From Bacteroidales bacterium (lineage in GTDB: Bacteria > Bacteroidota > Bacteroidia > Bacteroidales > P3): a stretch of DNA of 10,782 nucleotides. Shown in pieces: positions 1-7,231 of the stretch (position 1 is its first letter; each line of letters begins with the position of its first letter). Position numbers and translations under genes: made by a program. The DNA is taken from NCBI GenBank assembly GCA_900769785.1, contig CAAGHV010000096.1, forward strand, positions 1 to 10,782, written 5' to 3'. The notes under the pieces were generated by a model, which saw only the letters and a list, made by a program, of their open reading frames with translations, had not been told where the DNA came from and ran no database searches.

Positions 1-19
1 TTTATTGGAGAAAAAGGTG

Positions 20-27
20 TAACTTTG
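20..27 (+). promoter_or_regulatory. Putative -7 promoter box of the fused oxidoreductase gene
   Basis: TAACTTTG matches the Bacteroidetes -7 consensus TAnnTTTG exactly and is followed by CAATG. Transcription would start near position 34, leaving a leader of about 90 nt before the ATG at 125. The matching -33 TTTG would fall at or just before the first base of the window, so it cannot be checked. A second exact -7 match, TATATTTG, lies at 40-47 but has no TTTG at the right distance upstream. This is a motif match only. Confidence 0.45.
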
Positions 28-56
28 CAATGCCGAATATATATTTGGTTTATGTT

Positions 57-94
57 TACAAAATTGATATACAATTTTGTATGGTGTTTTTTTT
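57..94 (+). promoter_or_regulatory. Leader inverted repeat followed by a T-run (operator or attenuator candidate)
   Basis: TACAAAATTG at 57-66 and CAATTTTGTA at 72-81 are perfect 10-bp inverted arms around the 5-nt spacer ATATA. A run of eight T begins six bases after the second arm, at 87-94. The element lies between the best -7 box and the start codon at 125. It could be a dimeric-repressor operator, a weak intrinsic terminator or attenuator in the leader, or the terminator of an unseen gene upstream of the window. Each arm has only two G/C pairs, so an RNA hairpin would be weak, which favours a DNA-binding site. Confidence 0.5.
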
Positions 95-124
95 AATATA
101 TAGATGATTATAATTATAGAATAA

Positions 125-2395
125 ATGTTCAAGATAGTCAATAAAAAGGAATTGGCACAGGATACTGTGCTTATGGATGTACATGCACCACGTATAGCCC
201 AATCGGCTTTGCCTGGTCAGTTTCTTATAGTAAAAATGGATGAGAACGGTGAGCGAATACCACTCACCATCAGCGATTATAATTTGGAACAAGGTACCGT
301 TACCATAGTTTTCAAAGTTATTGGCAATTCCACACGCAAAATGGCACAATACAACGTTGGCGAAAGTTTTCGCGATGTTGTAGGTCCGCTTGGTCGCCCA
401 TCGGAGTTTGTATCGCTTTCGGAAGAAGAACTTAAAACCAAGAAGTTTGTATTTGTAGGTGGTGGAGTAGGCATAGCGCCTATATACCCTCAAGTAAAGT
501 GGCTACACAACCACGGCGTGGAAGTTGATTGCATAATAGGTGCACGCACCCATTCGCTATTGGTGTTCGAAGATGAGCTACGTAGCGTATGCAACCTTTA
601 TGTTACTACCGACGATGGCACATCGGAATATAAAGGTGTGGTAACCGAAGTACTGAAAACCCTTATTGACGGGGGCAAGAAATACGACGAAGTTATTGCC
701 ATAGGCCCGATGATAATGATGAAATTTGTATCGCAAACAGCTCATAGCTATGGAATACGCTGCACTGTAAGCCTCAACTCGCTTATGGTTGACGGAACCG
801 GTATGTGCGGAGCCTGCAGGGTAAGAATTGGTGGTGAAACCAAATTCACCTGTGTTGACGGCCCCGAGTTTGATGCCTCGCTAGTAGATTTTGACTTGGC
901 AATGAAACGCCAAGCGATGTACAACACCGTTGAAGGCAAAAAACAAATGGATGCCGAAGAAAAGGCCGAAGGTCATATATGCCACATAGGAGGCATAACC
1001 GAAGAGATGCGCGACAAGAAACATCGCATACCCGTACGCGAACAAGACCCCAAAGTACGTGCCAAGAACTTTGACGAGGTGTGCCTAGGCTACAACGCCG
1101 AGGAAGCAATACTAGAAGCCCAACGCTGCCTAAACTGCAAGAACCCTCAGTGTGTAAAAGGCTGCCCTGTAAATATTCATATTCCCGACTTTATCAAATA
1201 TGTAGCCGAAGGTAACTTTATGGAAGCGGCCAAGGTTATAAACAAAGATACAGCCCTGCCGGCAGTGTGCGGACGCGTGTGCCCACAAGAAAAACAATGC
1301 GAGGGCAACTGTGTGCTAGGCAAGAAAGGCGAACCGGTGGCAATAGGAAAACTAGAACGTTTTATTGGCGACTGGGTTAGAGAAAACAACATAGTGTTTG
1401 ACAAAGCTGTGGCCAACAACGGACACAAAGTTGCCGTTATAGGCAGTGGTCCTTCGGGCATAACATGTGCCAAAGAACTGATGATGATGGGCTACGACGT
1501 TACTGTTTTCGAAGCACTTCACGAATATGGCGGAGTACTTGTGTATGGCATACCGGCATTCCGTTTGCCAAAAGAGACAGTGGTACGCTACGAGATAGAG
1601 AATGTACAACGTATGGGTGTACACTTTGAAAAAGATATCATTATAGGTCGCACAGTATCCATCGACGACTTGATGGACAAAGAAGGTTTCGAAGCTGTAT
1701 TTATAGGTTCGGGAGCCGGCCTTCCAAACTTCATGAACATAGAAGGTGAAAACCTTTGCGGAGTGGTTAGTGCCAACGAGTTCCTAACACGAAACAATCT
1801 TCTGTTTGCCTACAAAGAAGGCTATGAAACCCCCAACTATGTGGGCAAACGAGTAGCCGCTGTGGGTGGTGGCAATGTGGCCATGGATGCTGCCCGTACC
1901 GCTTTGCGATTGGGAGCCGAGGTTAAAATTGTGTATCGCCGTAGCGAAGACGAATTGCCGGCACGTGCCGAAGAAGTACATCATGCTAAAGAAGAGGGCG
2001 TTGAATTCCACCTACTATGCAACCCCATAGAAATATTGGGCAACAGCGAAGGCTGGGTAAGCGGAATGAAATGTGTACGCATGGAACTTGGCGAACCCGA
2101 TGCTTCGGGCAGAAGAAAACCGGTGGTAATGCCAAACTCTGAATTTGTATTGGACGTAGATATGGTGATAATGAGTATAGGTACAAGTCCAAACCCACTT
2201 ATTTCGAGCACAACACCGGGACTGGAAATAAACAAAAAGAACTGTATTGTTGCCGACGAAGAGAGCGGACAAACCTCACGTCCGGGAGTATTTGCAGGTG
2301 GCGATGCTGTAAGCGGTGCCGCCACAGTAATATTGGCAATGGGTGCCGGTAAAAAAGCAGCCAAAGCAATAGATGAATATATACGCAATAAATAA
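125..2395 (+). CDS. Fused flavin/Fe-S oxidoreductase, PyrK/NfnA-like plus GltD/NfnB-like
   Basis: A cytoplasmic 756-residue flavoprotein joining two subunits that are separate in many bacteria. Residues 1-100 resemble the FAD domain of ferredoxin-NADP reductase/PyrK. The GGGVGIAP loop at 112-119 starts an NAD(P)-binding domain, and C228, C231 and C243 form a [2Fe-2S] motif. From about 290 it is GltD/NfnB-like: C335/C338/C343/C347 and C382/C386/C392/C396 suit two [4Fe-4S] clusters, VIGSGPSG at 438-445 binds FAD, VGGGNVAMDAAR at 580-591 binds NADPH, and GGDAV at 725-729 closes the FAD site. Databases usually call this architecture a bifunctional dihydroorotate dehydrogenase B NAD-binding subunit/NADPH-dependent glutamate synthase. 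The domain order fits NfnAB, the NADH-dependent reduced ferredoxin:NADP+ oxidoreductase, better. No pyrD or gltB is adjacent. The family is secure; the physiological reaction is inferred. The ATG at 125 gives the expected N-terminus, and no Shine-Dalgarno is visible. Confidence 0.93.
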   Translation: MFKIVNKKELAQDTVLMDVHAPRIAQSALPGQFLIVKMDENGERIPLTISDYNLEQGTVTIVFKVIGNSTRKMAQYNVGESFRDVVGPLGRPSEFVSLSEEELKTKKFVFVGGGVGIAPIYPQVKWLHNHGVEVDCIIGARTHSLLVFEDELRSVCNLYVTTDDGTSEYKGVVTEVLKTLIDGGKKYDEVIAIGPMIMMKFVSQTAHSYGIRCTVSLNSLMVDGTGMCGACRVRIGGETKFTCVDGPEFDASLVDFDLAMKRQAMYNTVEGKKQMDAEEKAEGHICHIGGITEEMRDKKHRIPVREQDPKVRAKNFDEVCLGYNAEEAILEAQRCLNCKNPQCVKGCPVNIHIPDFIKYVAEGNFMEAAKVINKDTALPAVCGRVCPQEKQCEGNCVLGKKGEPVAIGKLERFIGDWVRENNIVFDKAVANNGHKVAVIGSGPSGITCAKELMMMGYDVTVFEALHEYGGVLVYGIPAFRLPKETVVRYEIENVQRMGVHFEKDIIIGRTVSIDDLMDKEGFEAVFIGSGAGLPNFMNIEGENLCGVVSANEFLTRNNLLFAYKEGYETPNYVGKRVAAVGGGNVAMDAARTALRLGAEVKIVYRRSEDELPARAEEVHHAKEEGVEFHLLCNPIEILGNSEGWVSGMKCVRMELGEPDASGRRKPVVMPNSEFVLDVDMVIMSIGTSPNPLISSTTPGLEINKKNCIVADEESGQTSRPGVFAGGDAVSGAATVILAMGAGKKAAKAIDEYIRNK

Positions 2396-2406
2396 AGACA
2401 GTAGAT

Positions 2407-2450
2407 AAAAATCGGGGCTGAAATTTGATAAACAAATTTCAGCCCTATTT
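2407..2450. terminator. Bidirectional intrinsic terminator
   Basis: GGGCTGAAATTTG at 2415-2427 and CAAATTTCAGCCC at 2433-2445 form a perfect 13-bp stem with a 5-nt ATAAA loop. On the plus strand it is followed by the T-rich TATTTATATTT. On the minus strand it is followed by TTTTT, from the A-run at 2407-2411. It sits between the convergent oxidoreductase gene (ends 2395) and the MmcQ/YjbR gene (ends 2483), so it probably terminates both transcripts. Confidence 0.9.
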
Positions 2451-2482
2451 ATATTTAGATATTCTATATTGATAATATAATA

Positions 2483-2827
2483 CTACAAATTGCTGAGCTG
2501 TTTCTTGGTTAGCTTTTTCAACACTTCGCAATAAGAATGGTCTATAAGCTCCCTTACGAAGCCTTCGCCTGCCGACGAAAGCCATATCTGATTCCAATAT
2601 TTTTTATTGAAATGCCACGCCGGCTCTACAAACGAATATCGTTCACGCAACTCTATGGCACGTTCGGCATCACATTTAAGCACCAAACAATCGGGCCTAT
2701 CCAGCGAAACACATGCAAATATCTTTCCTGACACTTTAAACACGAGGGTGTCATCGTCGAACGGAAAACTTTCGGTGGCACCCGCCTTTGCCAAACAATA
2801 ATCGCGTAAGGTTTCGATATTCAGCAT
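2483..2827 (-). CDS. MmcQ/YjbR family protein
   Basis: This 114-residue protein matches the small MmcQ/YjbR (DUF419) family, whose usual length is about 110-120 residues. Visible family features are an N-terminal helix with a Cys-Leu-Ala-Lys-x-Gly-Ala segment at 11-17, the FPFD turn at 21-24, a beta-rich core (LVFKVSGKIFACVSL, 28-42) and the conserved PAWHFNKKYWNQIWL segment at 69-83. The fold is CyaY-like, and DNA binding has been suggested for relatives, but the molecular role is unknown. No signal peptide or membrane segment is seen. It starts 16 nt after the arginase-fold gene ends on the same strand, so the two are probably co-transcribed, with the hairpin at 2415-2445 as terminator. Family assignment is firm; function is not. 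Confidence 0.88.
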   Translation of the reverse strand: MLNIETLRDYCLAKAGATESFPFDDDTLVFKVSGKIFACVSLDRPDCLVLKCDAERAIELRERYSFVEPAWHFNKKYWNQIWLSSAGEGFVRELIDHSYCEVLKKLTKKQLSNL

Positions 2828-2843
2828 ACCACATTGCCTTTGT

Positions 2844-4022
2844 TTACATGACCAACTTATTGTAAAACCGCCACCAACGTTCGGGTATATCGTTGTTCAA
2901 TGCTGTTTGATAATCGGCATACGAACAGGCTACAAGCAGATGGCGGGCATAACGCTGTTTCAGCTCTTCATCGCAAGGAATTTCCATCCACCAACGGTCC
3001 GACTTCTTGCTTTTGTAAAACACCAATTCCAAACCTTCGTCATGCATAGGAATGGTATAACGCTTATAATTGTGCTTATCTATATATGGGAAATCTGATC
3101 TGCGATTGTAAAAGCCTTCAATGAAATACCATATGGCATGAGCTACCAAGTGTGCCGTTTGTCCATTGTTCTCGAACTTGGGATTGAGTTCGAAAAATCC
3201 TATCGACGACAATTTGTCGCTCATACCAGCATAACGTGTTATTTGACAAATCTCTTCACCATAAAAGCCATGTGGGGTAGGATTGCCATTGGCAGGGGCA
3301 TCGCTCTGCCTAATTGACGATACATCTATGCTTACCATATCGGCATTACGTACCAGAGGTTCGGCCTCTTCCATATTGGAACGTATTATTCCAAGACGAT
3401 AGGTGTCGAATTGCAAACTTTTCATCAAGTCAATCAAATTCTTATCTACAAAATATGACTGATAACCGATATTGGTAAAATTGAACAGATAGTTTGGCTG
3501 ACTCATTACTATTTTGCTTAAATAAGAGCGTGAATTCAATGTTTCGCTATCAGCACCTATATCAAAACGAGGATCCACAGCAAATATATTTATTATCTGT
3601 CCTTGTTTTTCGTATGCTTTGTATATAGCGTATGTAAGATCTTGTCCTCCGCCAAGAATTATAGGTGTAATATTGTGGTGTAACAACTCTGCTACTACCT
3701 CTATAGTTGCAAAGTATGTATCTTTTGGTGTTTTACCGGTTTCTATATTTCCCACATCAACAAGTTCCATATCATAGTTAGGTATCGATAGGTCATATAG
3801 CTTTTTTCGTATCTCATCAGGAGCATCTTTACACCCTATATTTCCCACAGAATTACGGTCTTCTTTTATTCCCAAAAGTGCAAGACGTACTTTTTTTATT
3901 TCAGGAAAATTACCTTTTTGGGTATATGCAATAACTTTATCGCCCAATCTAGGCGAAAATTTATCGTGTACAAAACCTATCTCATCAAGGTTAATCGGCT
4001 CTAAATAAGTATCTAAATTCAT
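2844..4022 (-). CDS. Arginase/formimidoylglutamase-fold protein with altered metal site
   Basis: A 392-residue protein of the ureohydrolase (arginase/agmatinase/HutG) superfamily. Recognisable blocks are GGGQD at 124-128, VDPRFD at 149-154, SIDVSSIRQSDAP at 231-243 and ELNP at 278-281. In catalytic members these are GGxHD, DAHxD, SxDxD and E(V)NP, which hold two Mn2+ ions. Here the first His is Gln127, the His of DAHxD is Arg152, and the second Asp of SxDxD is Ser235, while D128, D150, D154, D233 and E278 remain. Binuclear metal hydrolysis is therefore doubtful even though relatives are often annotated as formimidoylglutamase. About 70 extra C-terminal residues (from around 320) carry a Trp-rich stretch (RWWMEIP, ERWWRFYNK). 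No hut genes are adjacent. It is cytoplasmic by sequence. Divergent from comEC across 129 bp and followed at 16 nt by the MmcQ/YjbR gene. Confidence 0.85.
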   Translation of the reverse strand: MNLDTYLEPINLDEIGFVHDKFSPRLGDKVIAYTQKGNFPEIKKVRLALLGIKEDRNSVGNIGCKDAPDEIRKKLYDLSIPNYDMELVDVGNIETGKTPKDTYFATIEVVAELLHHNITPIILGGGQDLTYAIYKAYEKQGQIINIFAVDPRFDIGADSETLNSRSYLSKIVMSQPNYLFNFTNIGYQSYFVDKNLIDLMKSLQFDTYRLGIIRSNMEEAEPLVRNADMVSIDVSSIRQSDAPANGNPTPHGFYGEEICQITRYAGMSDKLSSIGFFELNPKFENNGQTAHLVAHAIWYFIEGFYNRRSDFPYIDKHNYKRYTIPMHDEGLELVFYKSKKSDRWWMEIPCDEELKQRYARHLLVACSYADYQTALNNDIPERWWRFYNKLVM

Positions 4023-4046
4023 ATATAAGCAATATAGTTGATGATG

Positions 4047-4054
4047 TAAAAGTA
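4047..4054 (-). promoter_or_regulatory. Putative -7 box for the arginase-fold gene
   Basis: On the minus strand the sequence reads TACTTTTA, one mismatch from TAnnTTTG, about 25 nt upstream of the ATG at 4022. No clear -33 TTTG is present at 19-21 nt upstream. The remainder of the 4023-4151 gap shows no recognisable promoter for the divergent comEC gene. Confidence 0.3.
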
Positions 4055-4151
4055 CGAAAAATTTGTGTAACTAAAATATATTTCCGAAATTTGTATCACA
4101 ATATATCTGTTGAAAAACATTTACTACTAAGAATAACAAATACATACATCG

Positions 4152-5825
4152 ATGAACTCTTCTATTGTCAAGTGGATATTACCTTTTATGATAGGGATAT
4201 TGCTAAAGGAATGGTTCCCTACCAATAGCGAGATGCTATCAATAACATTATCCATAGTAATGGCAATAGGTGCAGGTATTTGTACATTTCTATCATACAA
4301 ACACAAGGTTGCTAGAAACATATATATTATCTTTTTCGTACTTACGGCAATATCCATAGGATACACCATTGCATTGCTCCACTCTCCGCTACGCAATGCC
4401 AACCACTATATATATTATATGAACAATGGCAATATGTTTGAGGCTGTAATTACCGACAAACCTTCACATACACCCAAATGCTTCAAAACTACTGCCAACA
4501 TTACTATGGTAAGGACCTACAACAATGGGTGGAAACATACTACAGGTAAAGCCATATTGTATTTCCATAAAGACTCACTATCCGAAACATTACAGTATGG
4601 CGACAAAGTTGTGATAAAAGCATCTCTTACTGAAATAACACCCATTCCGAACAGTCCGGATTTCGACTACAAAGACTATATGGAGAAACGTGGTATATAT
4701 GGAAGAGCATATATACGGTCGGGCAATTTTGCAATTATAGAACAATCATCGAAAAATAGCATGATGACTTTTGCCAACAAATTAAGAGATACTATGATAG
4801 GAATTATAGAGGGAAGCGAGTTGAATGAACAAGAAAAAGGTATTGCCGAAGCTATGCTACTTGGATGGGACGAAAATATTGATGATGAAACCTTTCAGAG
4901 ATTTTCCAATGCAGGTATATCACATATTCTATGTGTATCAGGGTTGCATCTGGGCATAATATCAATACTGGTAGGTTATTGTCTCTTCTTTTTATCTAAC
5001 AGCAAACGCAACCGAATCATTAAAGGCTGTGTACGTATAGTGGTATTGTGGTTCTTTGCCATGATAACCGGTTTGGCACCATCGGCGATGAGGGCTGCAA
5101 CAATATTCTCATTAATTGTAATTGGCGAAATGATTTCTACTCGCACCAATACTTTCAGCAATATTGCCACATCGGCTTTTATTCTTCTACTTATCAATCC
5201 CAACTATATATACGATGTAGGTTTCCAGCTTTCTTATGCGGCAGTGATAGGTATAGTTACCCTCAAACCTTTCTTTGACAACTTTATCAGTATTCCACAA
5301 CCCAAAAAACATACAGAATACTACCGATGCTGCTGTAGCTCACCTTCACGAGGTATAGATGTCTTACTAAATATTTGGCAAAAAGTGGATAATGTCATTT
5401 ATTGGTTGGTAAAGCAGATATTATCAGTGACCTATATATCTATTGCTGCTCAAATATTTACCACTCCTTTTCTTTTATATTATTTCCACCGGTTTCCGCT
5501 TTATTTTCTTATTGCCAATATAGCAGTAGTTCCATTTGCAGGAATTATACTTGCTACAGCCTTACTAATGGTAATATGTGCCGGAAAAGTGTTTGTAGAA
5601 GTATTCTCGTGTGAAATAACAGCAATGAATAGTGTAATGAACTTTGTATCCGGTATTCCTAATGCCACAATTAGCGATATCTATTTCGATACACCTATGT
5701 TTTGTATATCGCTGTTCTCAATATTAGTTCTTACACTTAGCATCAATCGCCGTTGGAAACCCTACCCTTACATCTTTATGATATCAATGATTATATTAGT
5801 GGCATACGCCATAATTATGGTCTGA
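4152..5825 (+). CDS. comEC: ComEC/Rec2 family DNA-uptake channel, short form
   Basis: An inner-membrane protein of 557 residues. ComEC carries single-stranded DNA into the cytoplasm during natural transformation. Two N-terminal hydrophobic segments (about 6-20 and 29-48) and a third at 56-75 precede a soluble DUF4131/OB-like region (about 90-200). The competence domain follows, with the family hallmark ISHILCVSGLHLGII at 256-270, GLAPSAMRAA at 307-316 and NPNYIYDVGFQLSYAA at 349-364, then further membrane segments to the C-terminus. There is no C-terminal metallo-beta-lactamase (nuclease-like) domain of the kind found in Bacillus ComEC. A short loop at 391-400 carries three consecutive cysteines (393-395), which is unusual between membrane helices. 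No other competence genes are in the window, so active transformation cannot be inferred. It stands alone, convergent with rnc. Confidence 0.9.
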   Translation: MNSSIVKWILPFMIGILLKEWFPTNSEMLSITLSIVMAIGAGICTFLSYKHKVARNIYIIFFVLTAISIGYTIALLHSPLRNANHYIYYMNNGNMFEAVITDKPSHTPKCFKTTANITMVRTYNNGWKHTTGKAILYFHKDSLSETLQYGDKVVIKASLTEITPIPNSPDFDYKDYMEKRGIYGRAYIRSGNFAIIEQSSKNSMMTFANKLRDTMIGIIEGSELNEQEKGIAEAMLLGWDENIDDETFQRFSNAGISHILCVSGLHLGIISILVGYCLFFLSNSKRNRIIKGCVRIVVLWFFAMITGLAPSAMRAATIFSLIVIGEMISTRTNTFSNIATSAFILLLINPNYIYDVGFQLSYAAVIGIVTLKPFFDNFISIPQPKKHTEYYRCCCSSPSRGIDVLLNIWQKVDNVIYWLVKQILSVTYISIAAQIFTTPFLLYYFHRFPLYFLIANIAVVPFAGIILATALLMVICAGKVFVEVFSCEITAMNSVMNFVSGIPNATISDIYFDTPMFCISLFSILVLTLSINRRWKPYPYIFMISMIILVAYAIIMV

Positions 5826-5850
5826 TACTGCTATGAAAATAAATAAAATC

Positions 5851-5888
5851 AATGCTTTTGAAAATATATTCAATGATATTTAAGCATT
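5851..5888. repeat. Imperfect inverted repeat downstream of comEC
   Basis: AATGCTT (5851-5857) pairs with AAGCATT (5882-5888), and inside it TTGAA (5858-5862) pairs with TTCAA (5869-5873), leaving an 8-nt bulge. It begins 25 nt after the comEC stop. No T-run follows on the plus strand, so it is at best a weak terminator. The rest of the 246-bp convergent gap is plain AT-rich sequence. Confidence 0.25.
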
Positions 5889-6018
5889 CATATAATAATA
5901 CTCTAGATTACAACAGTAATAAAATAACAAGAAAACAACTAGAATAAAAAAAACTTAAAATCATATACAATCCAAACATCTGAAACATTCAAAAAGCATA
6001 TTCCAAATATAAAACACT

Positions 6019-6045
6019 AAAAAATATTATAAGCAAATATAATAT
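6019..6045 (-). terminator. Putative intrinsic terminator of rnc
   Basis: ATATTATA at 6024-6031 and TATAATAT at 6038-6045 form a perfect 8-bp stem with a 6-nt loop. Read on the minus strand the stem is followed directly by six T, from the A-run at 6019-6024. It lies 26 nt past the end of rnc at 6072. The stem is purely A/T and hence weak, but position and T-run are right. Confidence 0.45.
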
Positions 6046-6071
6046 CTACTCAAAAAAACAACTATTAATTA

Positions 6072-6800
6072 CTATTGATTAGTTGAAGAAAACATTTTTT
6101 TATAAGTTTTTTCAGCAGCCAACTGTTCGGCTGCTTTTATCGAAAAATCTATTGCCGATTCGTGTGGTACTCCATCTATAAGCACACATGTCTCATATTG
6201 TTTCCTATGTCCAGCAATAATTTGAACTACCTCAAACGAAACCTTTTTCCTTTCTTTCTGTCCCCAGTCTATCAATTTACTTTTAAAATTCCAATCAGAT
6301 GTTGCCAATGCATCTACATCCATATAAGTATTTACCAATCGATCAATAATTATCCGACGCGTAAACTTATACCCTTTTTCAAGATACATAGCACCAACCA
6401 ATGCTTCAAAAGCATCTCCATCTATAGATTTAAAAATACCAGGATTATCACGATTATAACGAATCAACCTAGAAAGCCCTATCTTTTGGGCCAAACGATT
6501 AAGATTAGCTCTAGAAACTATTTTACTCCTCATTTCAGTAAGAAAACCCTCTTCTTGATAAGGATACTTCTTGAATAAAAAATCAGCCACTACAGCACTC
6601 AACACCGCATCACCTAAATATTCTAGACGCTCATTGTTAAGTTTTATACCATGGTGCATCTCTTTCGACTTACTTTTATGAAGAAATGCCAACTGATACA
6701 AGTCCACATTCCCTGGTTTAAAACCAAGAATATTTTTAAAGAACGCATAAAATTCTTCTGTATCTTTGCTACGCTTTTTCCTACGTAAGAACTCTAGCAT
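6072..6800 (-). CDS. rnc: Ribonuclease III
   Basis: A 242-residue cytoplasmic double-strand-specific endoribonuclease that processes rRNA precursors and structured mRNAs and works as a homodimer. The signature NERLEYLGDAVLS occupies 56-68. The Mg2+-coordinating acidic residues correspond to E60, D64, D129 and E132 (in GDAFEALVGAMYL). The second half (about 170-237) is a double-stranded-RNA-binding domain beginning DWNFKSKLIDW and ending in the Ala-rich helix KAAEQLAAEKTYKKM. Length and domain order are normal. The N-terminus (MLEFLRRKKRSKD) is basic, and the ATG at 6800 is the natural start. Upstream on the same strand is acpP, as in other Bacteroidales, but the intervening fabF is absent and the 162-nt gap contains a hairpin that would lie in the rnc leader. 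Confidence 0.97.
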   Translation of the reverse strand: MLEFLRRKKRSKDTEEFYAFFKNILGFKPGNVDLYQLAFLHKSKSKEMHHGIKLNNERLEYLGDAVLSAVVADFLFKKYPYQEEGFLTEMRSKIVSRANLNRLAQKIGLSRLIRYNRDNPGIFKSIDGDAFEALVGAMYLEKGYKFTRRIIIDRLVNTYMDVDALATSDWNFKSKLIDWGQKERKKVSFEVVQIIAGHRKQYETCVLIDGVPHESAIDFSIKAAEQLAAEKTYKKMFSSTNQ

Positions 6801-6858
6801 GTCAACCTACTTTGTCTATTTTCTTATGAAAATACTATATCTAAAAAAGAAAAATCAA

Positions 6859-6917
6859 GTTTGCGGCGCCACTTGCTCTATCGCAAAATAGTAAAAACGA
6901 GCAAGTGGGCTCCAAAC
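6859..6917. repeat. GC-richer long inverted repeat between acpP and rnc
   Basis: CCACTTGCTC (6869-6878) and GAGCAAGTGG (6899-6908) are perfect 10-bp arms around a 20-nt loop. An outer pair, GTTTG (6859-6863) and CAAAC (6913-6917), extends the structure across a 5/4-nt internal loop. Within the loop CTAT (6878-6881) and ATAG (6888-6891) can also pair. The stretch is clearly richer in G and C than the DNA around it (12 of 20 bases at 6861-6880). On the minus strand it is followed by T-rich DNA (about 6842-6855), so it may be an acpP terminator or an rnc leader structure. It could equally be a dispersed palindromic repeat. Confidence 0.6.
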
Positions 6918-6962
6918 CTGTTCACAACTCCAAAAAGTCATCGTGAAAATTTCGAATCTCTT

Positions 6963-7199
6963 TTATTTAGTTGCATTTTCAATGAAAGCAATTGCATCAC
7001 CTACTGTGGCTATTTTCTCAGCTTGATCATCTGGAATTTGAACATTAAATTCTTTTTCAAGTTCCATGATAAGTTCCACAGTATCAAGAGAATCCGCTCC
7101 CAAATCATTGGTGAAGCTTGCTTGTGGAGTTACTTCACTTTCATCAACTCCTAGCTTATCAACTATGATAGCTTTTACTTTGTTTGTAATTTCAGACAT
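6963..7199 (-). CDS. acpP: Acyl carrier protein
   Basis: A 78-residue acidic four-helix carrier of growing acyl chains in type II fatty-acid synthesis. Its Ser37, in the GADSLDTVE segment (34-42), receives the 4'-phosphopantetheine arm from holo-ACP synthase. Length and sequence are typical, including the DSL motif at the start of recognition helix II and the acidic helix around VELIMELEKEF (41-51). It is divergent from purN across 410 bp and upstream of rnc on the same strand, an arrangement common in Bacteroidales, but the fabF condensing-enzyme gene that normally follows acpP is not here. A -7-like box at 7232-7239 suggests a short leader of about 25 nt. Confidence 0.98.
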   Translation of the reverse strand: MSEITNKVKAIIVDKLGVDESEVTPQASFTNDLGADSLDTVELIMELEKEFNVQIPDDQAEKIATVGDAIAFIENATK

Positions 7200-7231
7200 A
7201 TCTTCTAAAATTTATTAGTTAATATAAAGTG

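Noticed and set aside
56..493. A 145-codon minus-strand ORF over the leader and start of the first gene.
   Set aside because: It is the shadow of a well-supported oxidoreductase frame, and its translation is low-complexity with no domain signs.
6038..6048. A TATATTTG box on the minus strand near 6034-6041, read as a promoter.
   Set aside because: It sits within the rnc terminator stem and loop and would drive only antisense RNA into comEC. A chance match is likely in AT-rich DNA.
6162..6578. A 138-codon plus-strand ORF inside rnc.
   Set aside because: It is antisense to RNase III with all catalytic motifs in the other frame; the ORF comes from AT-rich codon use.
6855..6941. A 28-codon minus-strand ORF (ATG at 6941) spanning the acpP-rnc palindrome.
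   Set aside because: It is very short and largely dictated by the inverted repeat. It has no homology I can support and no separate expression signal. The palindrome itself is the better explanation.
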